A stretch of DNA of 64,000 nt from contig NZ_JACZHT010000008.1 in assembly GCF_014861485.1 (NCBI RefSeq), positions 1 through 64,000 on the forward strand. Direction: 5' to 3'. Position 1 is the first letter of the stretch. Each line of letters starts with the position of its first letter. A program made the translations under genes and the position numbers. The notes below the pieces were generated by a model. That model was not told where the DNA came from. It worked only from the letters and a program-made list of their open reading frames with translations, and searched no databases. Of the stretch, positions 25,652 to 35,609 are shown piece by piece. This stretch comes from Phaeovibrio sulfidiphilus (GTDB lineage: Bacteria > Pseudomonadota > Alphaproteobacteria > Rhodospirillales > Rhodospirillaceae).

Positions 25652-26709
25652 GAGGTGACGCCCTCCTTCGTATACTGGATTGTTTCCGTGCGGAACCCCC
25701 GCGCACCCAGGGCCGCAAGGACACTGCGCCGGTGCTCGAAGGGAACAAAAAACATGATGAAGCCGCCGCCTCCGGCTCCCGACACTTTCCCGGCGGACGC
25801 CCCGGCGGAGAGGCCCGTGTGCATGGCCTCCTCAATGTGGGCGTTGCTGATGGACGATGCCATGTCCTTCTTGCTTTCCCAGCCCGCCTGAAGCGTGGCG
25901 CACACCCGGGCGATGTCACCCTTGAGCAGGGCGTTTTTCATCTCCACGGCGGTCTGCTTCAGGGCGTGCATGGCCTCGACGGACTTTTCGGCGCCCTTTT
26001 TCACGTTCGCGGTCTGCTCGTTGATGATCTCGGCGCTCTGGCGGCTGACCCCGGTGAAGCACAGGATCGTCTGGAGCGTCATCTCGGCGATCACCTCGGG
26101 TCGGATGCGCAGAGGGTTCACAATCACCGCGTCGTTGGCCGAGAACTCCATGTAGTTGAAGCCCCCGAAGGACGCGGCGTACTGGTCCTGGCGCCCCCCC
26201 GCAAGACCAAGATCCTTGCGCTCGATGGTGTAGGCCAGGCTGGCGACGTCGTACTCGCCAAGCGGCAGGGCGAGCAGGTCGGCCAGCGCCTGCACCACCG
26301 AGACCACCAGCGTGGACGACGAGCCCAGGCCCGATCCGGCCGGAGCCTCCGAGTAGGTGGCGATCTCCAGGGGGAGAGGCTCCCCGTCGCAGTAGTCGCG
26401 AACGATGCGGTTGTAGATGGCCTTGAGCAGGGCAAGGGGGCCCACGGCCGGAACGGGGTGCGCGGCCTCCAGGGTCTCGGAAACCCCCAGGTCCTGGCTC
26501 ACGAAACGCACCTGGCCGGGCTCGATCAGGCGGACGCTGGAATAGATGAAGCGATCAATGGTGGCGTTCATCACCGCGCCCCCGTACAGATCGCAATAGG
26601 GCGAGACGTCCGTGCCCCCGCCCGCGAGCCCCAGCCGCAGCGGCGCCCGTGCGCGGACACACGTGCTGCGGATACCCGGGCGGCCCAGGCTTTCGCGTCC
26701 TTGGATCAT
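25639..26709 (-). CDS. hddA: D-glycero-alpha-D-manno-heptose 7-phosphate kinase
   Basis: A GHMP-family sugar kinase of 356 residues. [18 protein letters not shown] is the N-terminal motif, [20 protein letters not shown] is the ATP-binding motif 2, and [15 protein letters not shown] is motif 3. It phosphorylates heptose 7-phosphate at C1. Start ATG at 26709 follows GGAGGG at good spacing; the open frame reaches far upstream without coding character. It is the first gene of the hddA-gmhA-hddC operon. The phosphatase gmhB needed for the third step is not in this operon. Confidence 0.92.
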   Translation of the reverse strand: MIQGRESLGRPGIRSTCVRARAPLRLGLAGGGTDVSPYCDLYGGAVMNATIDRFIYSSVRLIEPGQVRFVSQDLGVSETLEAAHPVPAVGPLALLKAIYNRIVRDYCDGEPLPLEIATYSEAPAGSGLGSSSTLVVSVVQALADLLALPLGEYDVASLAYTIERKDLGLAGGRQDQYAASFGGFNYMEFSANDAVIVNPLRIRPEVIAEMTLQTILCFTGVSRQSAEIINEQTANVKKGAEKSVEAMHALKQTAVEMKNALLKGDIARVCATLQAGWESKKDMASSISNAHIEEAMHTGLSAGASAGKVSGAGGGGFIMFFVPFEHRRSVLAALGARGFRTETIQYTKEGVTSWRV

Positions 26710-27400
26710 GCGGCCCTCCGCCGTTTCTGCCCCCATCACTCCCCTGCCCGTCATCCGGGACGACCGGTCCCCGGCCGGCTCATGCCGGGCCCACGGCGGG
26801 GTGCCGGACCCGCACGCAAGAACCGCTCCCCGTCCGGGAGAGCCAGAGCCCCCGCGCAGGCGAAAGCCGGTCTGCCAACGTGTCCAGAAGAGGTTATAAC
26901 ACCCGGAGAACCAAAGGCATAGGGAAAGCGCCGGAGCCCCCGGGGCCTTCGGCGGCGCACCGGGGCCCCACCGGAGCGCGCGTCCGGCAGGCCACTCCAC
27001 ACAGACCCGGACCCGCGCCCGGCCCTGCGTCCGGCGGGCCGCTCCACACATACCCGGCCCTGTGTAGCCGGGGCCCCATGCCGCCCCCGTACCCGTCCCT
27101 CCTACCCGGACCCGGACGGCACGGTCCGGGGCCATCCCCCGGCTATTTCCCCTTTTCGCGGCGCAAAAGCGCATCGGTGTTTGACCGCACGCAAAAGGCG
27201 GCGTATACCTTTGCGAAAGCGCCCAGCCCTCGGGAGCTGCCGGGCCGGATACCGAGTCCCGACTGCCGCTTTTCCCTTCACAACTGAGTTCGAAGGGCTC
27301 CGCAGGCCCCGTCCCGGGCAGGCGGAAGGGGGGCTCTGTCGCGTTCACGCCCTGCCGGCCAACCTTCACACGGTCGCACAACACACGAAGAGGTAAGACG
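26710..27400. other. Divergent spacer between hddA and trcR
   Basis: 691 bp without a gene. It contains a 31-bp imperfect repeat (26980-27010 and 27027-27057). The promoters of the heptose operon and trcR must both lie here. Confidence 0.45.
26980..27057. repeat. 31-bp imperfect repeat, two copies 47 bp apart
   Basis: 26980-27010 and 27027-27057 share GCGTCCGGC.GGCC.CTCCACACA.ACCCGG, with three differences. Confidence 0.7.
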
Positions 27401-28117
27401 ATGTCGCTTCCGCTGATGCCCAAAGCCACCGCCGTGTGGCTCGTGGAGAACACGTCCCTGACGTTCGAGCAGATTGCCGACTTTTGCGGAATGCACGCGC
27501 TCGAAATTCAAGCCATTGCGGATGGCGAGGTCGCGATCGGCATTACCGGCCTGAACCCCATCGCCAAGAGCCAGCTGACCCCCGAGGAGATCCAGCGCTG
27601 CGAGGCCGATCCGGACACCCGCCTGAAGCTGCGGCCCGCCGAGAGCCACCTGACCCGTGCGCGCAAGGGCGCCCGCTACACGCCCGTGTCCAAGCGCAAC
27701 GACCGTCCGGACGGAATCGCCTGGCTTCTGAAAAACCACCCGGAAATCAGCGATGCCCAGATCTGCAAGCTGATGGGCACCACCCGCCCGACCATCCAGG
27801 CCATCCGGGACAAGAGCCACTGGAACTCGGCCAACATCAAGCCGCGCAACCCGGTCACCCTGGGCCTGTGCTCGGAAGCGGACCTGGAGAAGGCCCTTGC
27901 GGTCTCCCAGCCCCGCAGCTCCTCGATCTTCCTGGTGCGCGCCTCCGAGGCCAGCGCCCTGTCCCAGCCGGCGGCCCCCGCGGACACCGGCCACTACGGC
28001 CGGACCGAGCCCCAGGACGCCCACTCCGAGGCGGAATCCCTGTTCCGCCGCCCCGCCAGCCCGGCTCCGGCCGAGAGCGGGACCGAGACGGATCCGGACG
28101 ACAGCGCGGACTTCTGA
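27401..28117 (+). CDS. trcR: Cell-cycle transcriptional regulator TrcR (DUF1013)
   Basis: A 238-residue protein of an alphaproteobacterial family. It opens MSLPLMPKATAVWLVENT and continues LTFEQIADFCGMHALEIQAI, both highly typical. Two helix-turn-helix-like segments are visible: one in this N-terminal region and one at DAQICKLMGTTRPTIQAIRD (about residues 120-140). The C-terminal 60 residues are low-complexity Ser/Ala/Glu. The family is named from Caulobacter cell-cycle work; DNA targets here are unknown. AAGAGGT precedes the ATG. Confidence 0.9.
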   Translation: MSLPLMPKATAVWLVENTSLTFEQIADFCGMHALEIQAIADGEVAIGITGLNPIAKSQLTPEEIQRCEADPDTRLKLRPAESHLTRARKGARYTPVSKRNDRPDGIAWLLKNHPEISDAQICKLMGTTRPTIQAIRDKSHWNSANIKPRNPVTLGLCSEADLEKALAVSQPRSSSIFLVRASEASALSQPAAPADTGHYGRTEPQDAHSEAESLFRRPASPAPAESGTETDPDDSADF

Positions 28118-28391
28118 GCCCGCTTCAGACTGCACCGCGGACGTCAAAGGCCGCGTGACACGACACAGCACCGGGGCACCGGGGGCAACACCCCCGCCCC
28201 GGACGCTGGCACCCCGGGCCACCCGTGAGGCGTCCCAAAAGGCCCCCGGCGCGCATACCCGCCCGCCCCGGCCTCTCCCCCGTCCGGACCCGGTTTGACC
28301 GGACCGGCAAGCCGCTCCCGACACAGTCCGCTCCCATGGCATGCGGCCCTGCCTGGCTCGCGCCGCCGGCTGCCATGGCCCCTGCCCTCTC
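28118..28391. other. Spacer between convergent trcR and ompA-like genes
   Basis: About 275 bp up to the terminator hairpin, GC-rich, no gene recognised. Confidence 0.4.
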
Positions 28392-28425
28392 CCAAAACGC
28401 AAACGGCGCCCGAAAACCGGACGCC
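28392..28425 (-). terminator. Probable terminator of the small OmpA-like gene
   Basis: The stem ggcgcccg/cggacgcc (28405-28412 with 28418-28425, one mismatch) is followed on the minus strand by GTTTGCGTTTT. Confidence 0.55.
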
Positions 28426-28484
28426 GCGTGCACGGGGGACAGGCACCCGGCCTGCACCCCACATCCCGATCCCGATACCCCGGG

Positions 28485-28988
28485 CTACTTCACCACAATC
28501 GTCGCCCGGCGGTTCTGGGGCTCGCGAACCCGGTCGGCCGTGTCCACCAGAAGGTCGGTCTTGCCCTTGGCCTCCAGGGTGATGGCCTCCGGGGGCACCC
28601 CCTTCTTCACCAGCTCGTCACGCACGGCCTCGGCCCTGGCCTCGGACAGCGTGGCACAGCGGTCCTCGTCGTGCCAGGTGTCCGTGTGCCCGGCGACATG
28701 GACCTGAACGGAGCCGTTCTCCTTGCTGGCGTTGCGGGCCTTGTCCGCGGCTGCGTCCACAATGAGAAGGCCGCCCGGGGTCAGGTCACTGGAATTGAAG
28801 TCAAAGAACACGTTGTAGGGCCCCTGAACCACGGGGCCGCCCGGAACCCCGCCCAGGGTCCGGACCGACGGAGCGGGCGCCTGGGCAGCCGCTGACCCGG
28901 AGGGATCTGCAGCCGTCTGGGCCGACACGCCCGTGGCAGCACACACGAGAAACGCAACACCAAGAACAGGACGGAGGATAGTTTTCAT
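28485..28988 (-). CDS. OmpA-domain periplasmic protein
   Basis: A 167-residue exported protein: signal peptide (MKTILRPVLGVAFLVCAATG, cleavage likely after VSAQ), a short linker, then one OmpA C-terminal domain. The domain has VFFDFNSSDLTPGGLLIVD, HVAGHTDTWHDEDRC and EARAEAVRDELVKKGV, with the peptidoglycan-binding Asp/Arg positions (TD and R). It carries no lipobox, so it is not an evident Pal lipoprotein. AAGGAG precedes the ATG at 28988. It is next to a second OmpA-type gene, with a strong terminator between them. Confidence 0.85.
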   Translation of the reverse strand: MKTILRPVLGVAFLVCAATGVSAQTAADPSGSAAAQAPAPSVRTLGGVPGGPVVQGPYNVFFDFNSSDLTPGGLLIVDAAADKARNASKENGSVQVHVAGHTDTWHDEDRCATLSEARAEAVRDELVKKGVPPEAITLEAKGKTDLLVDTADRVREPQNRRATIVVK

Positions 28989-29028
28989 CAGACGCTCCTT
29001 GTTTTCTGGGTCTTCCTGGTTTTCTGGC

Positions 29029-29065
29029 AAAAAGAAAGCGCTCCCCGGCTCTCCCGGGAAGCGCT
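29029..29065 (-). terminator. Intrinsic terminator after the outer-membrane OmpA gene
   Basis: The stem agcgctccccgg/ccgggaagcgct (29037-29048 with 29054-29065) is followed on the minus strand by TTTCTTTTT. It lies 24 bp after the stop codon of the leftward gene. Confidence 0.85.
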
Positions 29066-29089
29066 CTCGAAGTCCTGATGCGAACGGCC

Positions 29090-30103
29090 TCAGTTCAGGA
29101 CGATCACAACACGACGGTTCTGCGGCTCGCGCACGCCGTCGCCGGTGGCCACCAGAGGCTCGGACTTGCCCTTGGCGTACACAGCAATGGCGGAGCGCGG
29201 GATCCCGTTGCGCTCCAGCTCGGCCATGACGGACTCGGCACGGCGCTGGGACAGACGGAGGTTGTAGGCCTGCGAGCCAACCGTGTCGGTGTGGCCGGTC
29301 ACGTTGATGACCGAGCTGCCCTTGGACTGGGCGTTGGACGCCGCCTGGGCGATGATGCCCGCCGCTTCCGGCGTCACGTTGGAGCGGTCGAAGTCAAAGA
29401 AGACCATGTAGCTGTCGGGAACCGCATAGACTTCCTGCTGGGCAACCGGGGCCGGAGCCGCAGCCGGGGCGCCGAACGCATAGCGCAGGCCCACCATGAC
29501 CGTGTGGTTTCCAAGACCCTCGTACTTCACGCCGCCGTCCTTGAAGGACGTGGTGCCGAGGTAGCGGTAGTCAACCGTCATGCCGAAGTTGTCGGTGATG
29601 TTGTACCCGACACCGGCAATTCCCTGGTAGCCGAACGCCGTGTCGCTGCCATCCTTCACGCCGCGGGGCATGTCGATCCAGCCCAGCACCGCACCGACAC
29701 CACCACCGATGTACGGGTAGAGAGCCGTGCCCGTGTCGAAATCAAAGAGGGCGTTGACCATGAGGGCCGCGGTGTTGATATCGATATTCTTCTTCTCGAG
29801 GTAGTTCACACCACCCCACTTGAGCGAGTCGATCCCGTTGGAGCGCCAGGTTCCCTCGAACTCGACGCGCGGGCTGCCGAAGCCCACGTTTCCGAAGGCA
29901 TAGCCGATCGCGCCACCCACGGCGTAGCCGGTGTCCTTCTTGGACTTCAGGGTGATGCCCTCTGATGTGACGTCAGCGTCCTGCATCCAGTTCACACCAC
30001 CATGAATAGCAACATAAGGCCCCTCCGGCGTCTGGGCGCCCGCAATGGCCGGGGCAACTGCCACAACTCCAGCCAGTGCAAGGGAGGAAAAAATCTTTCT
30101 CAT
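29090..30103 (-). CDS. ompA: OmpA-family outer-membrane porin-like protein
   Basis: A 337-residue outer-membrane protein. A signal peptide (MRKIFSSLALAGVVAVAPAIAG) precedes an eight-stranded beta-barrel domain (about 28-215, with alternating patterns such as YVAIHGGVNW and ending MVGLRYAFG), an Ala/Pro hinge and a C-terminal peptidoglycan-binding domain. That domain has VFFDFDRSNVTPEAAGIIAQ, NVTGHTDTVGSQAYNLRLSQ and GVREPQNRRVVIVL. It probably anchors the outer membrane to the cell wall and may act as a surface antigen. The ATG at 30103 has GGGGAC upstream and starts the signal peptide. Confidence 0.9.
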   Translation of the reverse strand: MRKIFSSLALAGVVAVAPAIAGAQTPEGPYVAIHGGVNWMQDADVTSEGITLKSKKDTGYAVGGAIGYAFGNVGFGSPRVEFEGTWRSNGIDSLKWGGVNYLEKKNIDINTAALMVNALFDFDTGTALYPYIGGGVGAVLGWIDMPRGVKDGSDTAFGYQGIAGVGYNITDNFGMTVDYRYLGTTSFKDGGVKYEGLGNHTVMVGLRYAFGAPAAAPAPVAQQEVYAVPDSYMVFFDFDRSNVTPEAAGIIAQAASNAQSKGSSVINVTGHTDTVGSQAYNLRLSQRRAESVMAELERNGIPRSAIAVYAKGKSEPLVATGDGVREPQNRRVVIVLN

Positions 30104-30352
30104 TGGTTGTCCCCTCGTTTGATACAACTGGAAAGACGAGAACAACGGCGTTGGCCCATTGCCCAGTTTCCATAATCGGATTCCCAAAAAGCTTTCTATA
30201 AAACCCTCTGGAAAGCAAGCCGGTCCGGGGGTTCCGAATCGTTTTGCATCCGCCTGTGCCTTTTTTGCAACAGAGAACCCGGGGGAATTTCGGGGCCTGA
30301 AGTATAGTTTGAATAATTCCCAAGAACAGCGCCGCCCGATACCGGAAGACGG

Positions 30353-31762
30353 TCAGGGACGGGGAACGCGCTTTCGGGCGCCGCGGCCCGGAGGAGGTGT
30401 GGAACGACCCGCCAAAGTTGTTCGCGCGTCCCGATTCGGGACACCCCTCAGGTCGTAGGCATCCGATCCGGTGATCCGAACCGGCACCAGGTCTCCGGGG
30501 CGAAGATGGAACGCCGTCTCCACCACCACGGTGCCGTCCACCTCGGGCGCGTCCCCCACAGAGCGGCCCACCGCCACACCGCCGGGGCGCACCGTATCGA
30601 TCAGAACCGGCATCTCGCTGCCCACCCGGGCCCGCAGCTTCCGGGCGCTGATCTCCTTCTGAAGCGCCATGACCCGATCGCGGCGGGCCTCGCGCTCGGA
30701 AGCATCCACCGCGTCCGGCCAGGTGGCGGCCTCCACGCCACGGACGGCCTCGAAGGCGAACACACCCACCCGGTCAAGCCGGGCTTCCTCCAGAAACTCC
30801 ATCAGAAGACGGACGTCCTCCTCCGTCTCGCCGGGGAAACCGGTGATGAACGTGGAGCGCAGGACAAGGTCGGGGCACTGCTCCCGCCAGCGCCCGATGC
30901 GCTCCAGGGTCCGGTCCAGCGCGGCCGGGCGGCGCATGCGCTTGAGGACCGCGGGGCTCGCATGCTGGAGGGGCATGTCCAGGTAGGGGAGGATTTTCCC
31001 CTCGGCCATCAGGGGGATGACCGCATCCAGGTCCGCGCCCGGGTAGGCATACATCAGGCGCACCCACACCCCCAGATCCCCCAGCGCCCGGGCCAGGTCC
31101 GGCAGGCGGCTCGCCAGGGTCTGGCCCTTCCAGGGGCGCTGCTCGTGGCCCAGGTCGCGGCCGTAGGCGGTGGTGTCCTGCGAGACCACCACAAGCTCGC
31201 GGACACCGGCTTGGGCCAGGGTCTCGGCCTCGGCCATGACCTCATCCAGGGGGCGGCTGACAAGGCCGCCGCGCAGGGCCGGGATCAGGCAGAACGAGCA
31301 CCGGTTGTCGCATCCCTCGGAGATCTTCAGGTACGCATAGTGGGGCGGCGTCAGGCGCAGCCCCTGGGGCGGGAGAAACGAGCACGACGGATCCCGGGGC
31401 GGCGCCACCACACGGTGGACCGCATCCACAACGGCCGCGTACTGGTGGGGGCCCGTGACCGCCAGAACCCGGGGATGGGCGGCCCGGACCGCCTCGGGAT
31501 CCGCGCCCAGACAGCCGGTGACGATCACCTTCCCGTTCTCGGCCAGAGCCTCGCCGATGGCGTCCAGGCTCTCGCACCGGGCGGAGTCCAGAAACCCGCA
31601 GGTGTTGACGATCACCACATCGGCGCCGTCGTAGGACGGGGACAGCCGGTAGCCCTCGGAGGCCAGGTGGGTGACGATCCGCTCCGAGTCCACAAGGGCT
31701 TTGGGGCAGCCGAGGGAAACAAGGCCGATGGACGGGGCGGCTGAGGCGGTGCTGGTGTTCAT
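30353..31762 (-). CDS. rimO: Ribosomal protein S12 methylthiotransferase RimO
   Basis: Radical-SAM methylthiotransferase of 469 residues that modifies an aspartate of ribosomal protein S12. The N-terminal MTTase domain ligates one Fe-S cluster by Cys19, Cys55 and Cys84. The radical-SAM cluster motif is CDNRCSFC (Cys151, 155, 158). The RimO-type stretch [18 protein letters not shown] and the C-terminal TRAM-like domain ending in [10 protein letters not shown] separate it from MiaB. The ATG at 31762 is preceded by GGAAGA. The C-terminus has an extra basic tail ([14 protein letters not shown]). Confidence 0.94.
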   Translation of the reverse strand: MNTSTASAAPSIGLVSLGCPKALVDSERIVTHLASEGYRLSPSYDGADVVIVNTCGFLDSARCESLDAIGEALAENGKVIVTGCLGADPEAVRAAHPRVLAVTGPHQYAAVVDAVHRVVAPPRDPSCSFLPPQGLRLTPPHYAYLKISEGCDNRCSFCLIPALRGGLVSRPLDEVMAEAETLAQAGVRELVVVSQDTTAYGRDLGHEQRPWKGQTLASRLPDLARALGDLGVWVRLMYAYPGADLDAVIPLMAEGKILPYLDMPLQHASPAVLKRMRRPAALDRTLERIGRWREQCPDLVLRSTFITGFPGETEEDVRLLMEFLEEARLDRVGVFAFEAVRGVEAATWPDAVDASEREARRDRVMALQKEISARKLRARVGSEMPVLIDTVRPGGVAVGRSVGDAPEVDGTVVVETAFHLRPGDLVPVRITGSDAYDLRGVPNRDARTTLAGRSTPPPGRGARKRVPRP

Positions 31763-32389
31763 GGGATCTTCCACAGGCCGCGCCCGGACAGCCCGGGGGG
31801 CGGCAGATTGTATCGGACAGGGGCACCCGGGCCGGGAAGCCGGACGCCGGGAAACGGCGCGGGGGTCCTGGGCCCGGGAGCGGTGGGCGGAGCCGGAAGC
31901 GGATGCCGGAGGGTCACCGGATGCGGGAAGGCGGGATGCGAGAGACGCGTGAACCCCGGCGACCGCAAACCGGAGCCCCAGGACACCGCCAAAAGCGGCC
32001 GGGCACCCGGGACGGGGAAACCGGAGGCCGCGCATCGGGAGGCCGGACCGGACAGGCCGTATGCGGATGTGTGCTTACGCCAGTGCGGCGCCCCGCGCAA
32101 GTGAAGCCTGCGCCGCCCGGGTCCGGGCGCCCCCGGAGCGCACGGCATGGGAACCGCGCGGGACAGGCCCGGGATGATGATGCTGACAGCAGGGCCACGG
32201 GCAGCACGCCGCACGGAAGGGGCGTGGGGCAGAGCCCGGGCTGTCGGGCGGAGGGCAGACTCAGAACACGGGCCCCACGAGAAGGCCGGAGGCCAGAGTC
32301 CGGAAGCCAGAGGCAAAACTGCCCCGCCGCACAGCCCCGTGTGTGAAATGCGCTTGAACCGGCGCACGCGGACAGTGCATGCTCCCCCC
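31763..32389. other. Divergent spacer between rimO and cobD
   Basis: 627 bp, GC-rich, no gene. I looked for a cobalamin riboswitch upstream of cobD and did not find the B12-box pattern. Confidence 0.4.
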
Positions 32390-33412
32390 ATGACCGACAC
32401 CTCTGTTTTTCTGCACCTTTTCCTGTTCGCGCCCCCGGCGCCCCTGGTCCTGGCGGCAGCGCTGGCCCTGGACGCCCGGTTTGGCGAGATGGGCCCCCTG
32501 TTCCGGATCGTACCGCACCCGGTGGTGATGCTGGGCACGGTGATCGGGCGCGCGGACGACCTTCTGAACCGCCCGTCCCTGAGCCCGGCGGTGCGCCGCC
32601 TTCTGGGGGTGCTGGTCCTGGTCAAGCTGGTGGGGCTGTTCGGGCTTGCGGGCCTCGCGATCCACCACCTGTGCGCGGCCCTGCCCCTGGGCTGGGTGTT
32701 CGAGGCCTTCTGCGCCGCGGTGCTGCTGGCGGGACGGAGCCTCCTTGACCACGTGCAGGCGGTCCGGACCGCCCTGGACACCGGGGGCCTGAACGCCGGG
32801 CGGCTGGCCGTGCAGGCCCTGGTCAGCCGGGACACGGCCTCCATGGACGAGGCAGCCATCTCCCGCGCGGCCATCGAGAGCCTGTCCGAGAACTTCTGTG
32901 ACGCCCTGGTATCCCCGGCCCTGTGGCTCCTGGTCGGGGGCCTGCCGGGACTGTTTGCCTTCAAGGCGGTCTCGACGCTGGACAGCATGATCGGCTACCG
33001 CACCGAGCGCCACGGCGCCTTCGGCTGGGCCTCGGCCCGGCTGGACGATGTGGCCAACTGGCCGGGCGCCCGCCTGAGCGCGCTTCTGCTGGCGGGGGGC
33101 GCCCTGCTCCCTCCCTGGGGCCCGCGCCACGCCGCCGACGCCCTGCGGGTGGCCCTGAGGGACCACGCCCTGCACCGCTCCCCCAACGGAGGCTGGCCGG
33201 AGTCGGCCATGGCCGGGGTCCTGGGCATCTGCCTCGGAGGACCGCGGGTCTACCCCGGCGAGCCGGTTCAGGATCTGCCCTGGCTCGGCAGCGGACGCAC
33301 GGACACCGACCGCAACGACATCGGCCGGGCGCTGGACATCTATCGCAGGGGCTGGTGGCTTGTGGGCGCGGGGGCACTGGCCGTCCTGGCCGCCCGGATC
33401 GCCCTGATCTAG
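32390..33412 (+). CDS. cobD: Adenosylcobinamide-phosphate synthase CobD/CbiB
   Basis: Predicted membrane enzyme of 340 residues that attaches aminopropanol phosphate to adenosylcobyric acid in B12 synthesis. It has several hydrophobic helices and the family segments HPVVMLGTVIGRADDLLN, RDTASMDEAAISRAAIESL, and AVSTLDSMIGYRTERH followed by FGWASARLDDVANWPGARL, and the late HRSPNGGWPESAMAG. The ATG at 32390 (MTDTSVFLH) is the start with matching family length; a longer upstream frame is rejected. The only other corrinoid/sirohaem gene in the window is cobA at 38473. Confidence 0.92.
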   Translation: MTDTSVFLHLFLFAPPAPLVLAAALALDARFGEMGPLFRIVPHPVVMLGTVIGRADDLLNRPSLSPAVRRLLGVLVLVKLVGLFGLAGLAIHHLCAALPLGWVFEAFCAAVLLAGRSLLDHVQAVRTALDTGGLNAGRLAVQALVSRDTASMDEAAISRAAIESLSENFCDALVSPALWLLVGGLPGLFAFKAVSTLDSMIGYRTERHGAFGWASARLDDVANWPGARLSALLLAGGALLPPWGPRHAADALRVALRDHALHRSPNGGWPESAMAGVLGICLGGPRVYPGEPVQDLPWLGSGRTDTDRNDIGRALDIYRRGWWLVGAGALAVLAARIALI

Positions 33413-33738
33413 AGGCCGGAAGGCGCCGGCGGACGCCGCAACGCCCCCGAGGACAGGGGAACGAGGACAGGGGAAAACGCGGGAAAAGCCGGAAGGAACG
33501 GGCAGCCCGGGAAGAAACCGGGCGGAACCCGAAGAAACCTGACGGAACCGCCTGGTGCCGAATACTGGCGCCGCGAAGCCCCTAAGGACACGGTAGAAGC
33601 CGGGAGAAATCAGGCGCCCCGAAAGAAAGCCGGCGACCCGAAACGACCCCGGAGAAACCGGCCGGTGCCGACGGACGAGCGGCCCCACCGGACCACCCGG
33701 GCTCAAAACCGGGCCGGGCAAACGGGCGCAAGCCCCCG
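33413..33738. other. Spacer between cobD and the bactofilin terminator
   Basis: About 325 bp rich in GAAA and CCGG words (loosely repetitive, for example gggaaaa, ggaagaaacc, ggagaaacc). No gene was recognised. Confidence 0.4.
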
Positions 33739-33783
33739 CAAAACGCAAAACGCGGGAGACCGGACAACCGGATCCCGCGTTTC
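33739..33783 (-). terminator. Terminator of the bactofilin gene
   Basis: The stem aacgcggga/tcccgcgtt (33749-33757 with 33773-33781) has an inner ccgg/ccgg pairing. The minus-strand downstream side is T-rich (TTTTGCGTTTT). Confidence 0.65.
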
Positions 33784-33864
33784 CTGGCCGGGCGGATCAC
33801 ACCGACCGGCAGCATACCAGGCGATCACAGCGCCGGGCCTGTGCCCCGCGCCTGTCCCCCCGAA

Positions 33865-34542
33865 TCAGGGCAGGACCGAGGAGGACGGCCGGGGCGACTC
33901 CATCGGATCCAGGGTGCCCTTGATGACGGCCCCCTCCTCGACGGTGATGGCCGCGGTCTTGAGCGTGCCCTCGAACCGGGCCGTCGAGTAGATGACCGCG
34001 CGCTGGTGCGCCACCAGGTCACCCTCGAAGTGGCCGTGGATGTGGGCCTCCTTCACGTCGACCCGGCCCTTGAACTCGCCGCCCTCATAGACGCTGAGGG
34101 ACGTGGCATCCTCGAGGTTTGCCTGGATCCGGCCCTCGACGACCAGGTGATCACACTTGGAGATCTCGCCCGAAAGGCTGATATCGCGCCCCACGGTCAG
34201 GGTCTTTTCCGATACGGACCCCGCCTCGTGCGGACGCAGCGCGCCGGGCAGGTCCATCATGCGACGCGAGAAATCGGGGGTCTTCAAGGAGGCAACGTTG
34301 GGGCGGGATGCCATGGGGGTTCCTCGTGTGGCAGCAGGTTTGAAAGCCGTCGGCTCCAGGTCGTCCGAAGACAGGACCGGATCGTCGTCCGACGGAAGCG
34401 GCGGGATATCGTCGTCCAGAAGGGCGTCGGCCCCGTCCGTAGAGGACTTATGCACCCCGAAAACGTCCTTTTCAAGGGGGCCGGTCTTTTTTGCAGCGCC
34501 TTTCGTCGGGTCGGACGACAACTTTTTTCTGGCTCCGAACAT
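33865..34542 (-). CDS. Bactofilin
   Basis: Polymer-forming cytoskeletal protein of the bactofilin family, 225 residues. A disordered charged N-terminus (about 1-105) precedes the beta-helical core (about 110-210), with repeats around LTVGRDISLSGEISKCDHLV, EGRIQANLEDATSLSVYEGG, FKGRVDVKEAHIHGHFEGDL, and FEGTLKTAAITVEEGAVIKG. A short disordered tail follows. Such proteins form nucleotide-free filaments that position cell-wall or polarity factors. The N-terminal extension is longer than in many bactofilins. GGAAGG precedes the ATG at 34542. It is 104 bp downstream of the EI24-like gene and transcribed the same way. Confidence 0.9.
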   Translation of the reverse strand: MFGARKKLSSDPTKGAAKKTGPLEKDVFGVHKSSTDGADALLDDDIPPLPSDDDPVLSSDDLEPTAFKPAATRGTPMASRPNVASLKTPDFSRRMMDLPGALRPHEAGSVSEKTLTVGRDISLSGEISKCDHLVVEGRIQANLEDATSLSVYEGGEFKGRVDVKEAHIHGHFEGDLVAHQRAVIYSTARFEGTLKTAAITVEEGAVIKGTLDPMESPRPSSSVLP

Positions 34543-34646
34543 GGCAAACCTTCCTGTTCCATCTCGAGGGCTGTTGAGGGAAAAAGGGATCCCCTGAGAA
34601 CAGTATCGCGGTCCATTCCTTACTTTTCCCTAAAAAACTCCCGTAT

Positions 34647-35363
34647 TCAGGATTTAAACAGCCCTTTTCTTTGTACAAAGTGCGTGAAGACCGCTGTACC
34701 GATCACGGGAGTCACAAGGTTGACAACAGGAATACTGGCGAGAAAGGCAAGGCCGAGCCCCTCGACCCAGAGAGCCCGGGCGTTCTGCTCGCGCACCCGA
34801 TCCGCAACCCCGGGCGAAACCCGCCGGAACGCGGCCTGCTCGAAGTACTCCCGGGAGAGAAGCCAGGCGTTGACCGCCCAGAACACCAGCACCCCGATCC
34901 CCGCAAGACCCAGAAGCAGGTAGACCGGCAGAAGAAGCAGGTTCAGTCCCAGGCTCACCAGACCGAACCGGACCGAGCGCACCAGGGGCTCGACCACCCC
35001 GGCGTCCCGGGGCGCGGGCAGGTCCGGATACCAGCGCGCCTCCACAGCCCGGGAGACGGGATCCAGAAAGAAGCCCGCGACCGACACACACAGGGTCGGA
35101 AAGAACAGGACCGACAGGATCACCGCGGTTCCCGTCCCCACGACCCCGTTCACCACGCCGTCCCAGCGCTGGTAGCCCTCCTGGAGGCTCTCCAGGCCGA
35201 ACAGGGCGCTGGCCCCGGACACCAGCCAGGGCAGAAGCGCGGCCAGCCCCACGGACAGAAGCACGATGCCCACCACCGACAGCAGGGCGGAGCGCACCAG
35301 GGGACGACGCAGCTCCCGGTCCGACAGAAGCTGGGAGAACGCCCGGATAAAATCTCTGAACAT
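34647..35363 (-). CDS. EI24-domain / CysZ-like membrane protein
   Basis: A 238-residue integral membrane protein with about four to six hydrophobic helices (for example LLSVVGIVLLSVGLAALLPW and LNLLLLPVYLLLGLAGIGVL). The motif FFLDPVSRAVEARWYPDLP and the late NAWLLSREYFEQAAFRR are typical of the EI24 family, which includes the sulfate transporter CysZ. No cys genes are nearby and transport activity is not shown. AAGGAG precedes the ATG at 35363; the longer upstream frame is non-coding. Confidence 0.8.
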   Translation of the reverse strand: MFRDFIRAFSQLLSDRELRRPLVRSALLSVVGIVLLSVGLAALLPWLVSGASALFGLESLQEGYQRWDGVVNGVVGTGTAVILSVLFFPTLCVSVAGFFLDPVSRAVEARWYPDLPAPRDAGVVEPLVRSVRFGLVSLGLNLLLLPVYLLLGLAGIGVLVFWAVNAWLLSREYFEQAAFRRVSPGVADRVREQNARALWVEGLGLAFLASIPVVNLVTPVIGTAVFTHFVQRKGLFKS

Positions 35364-35609
35364 GCTGGAAGGGCTCCTTTTTTCCGGATGTGCGATCCTG
35401 GCGGGCCTCCGGCCTCCCGGAGCCCCGGCGCGACAGGATACCCGAGCGCGCAACCGCCACACAATATAAGGGAGTCTTTTTTCTGTTCATCCGGGAAAGG
35501 AATGTGTATGGTGCGCTCCATTATTTTTGCGCCCCCTCCACCGGAAGGGGCCCGCCGGGCGCGTCTTCTGCCCCGGGTACCATTTCCTGATCCAATCGCG
35601 AGAGGTTAA

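Noticed and set aside
32100-32389. Possible cobalamin riboswitch upstream of cobD
   Set aside because: Stretches such as ggaagccagaggc resemble parts of a B12 box, but the conserved core and spacing are not there.
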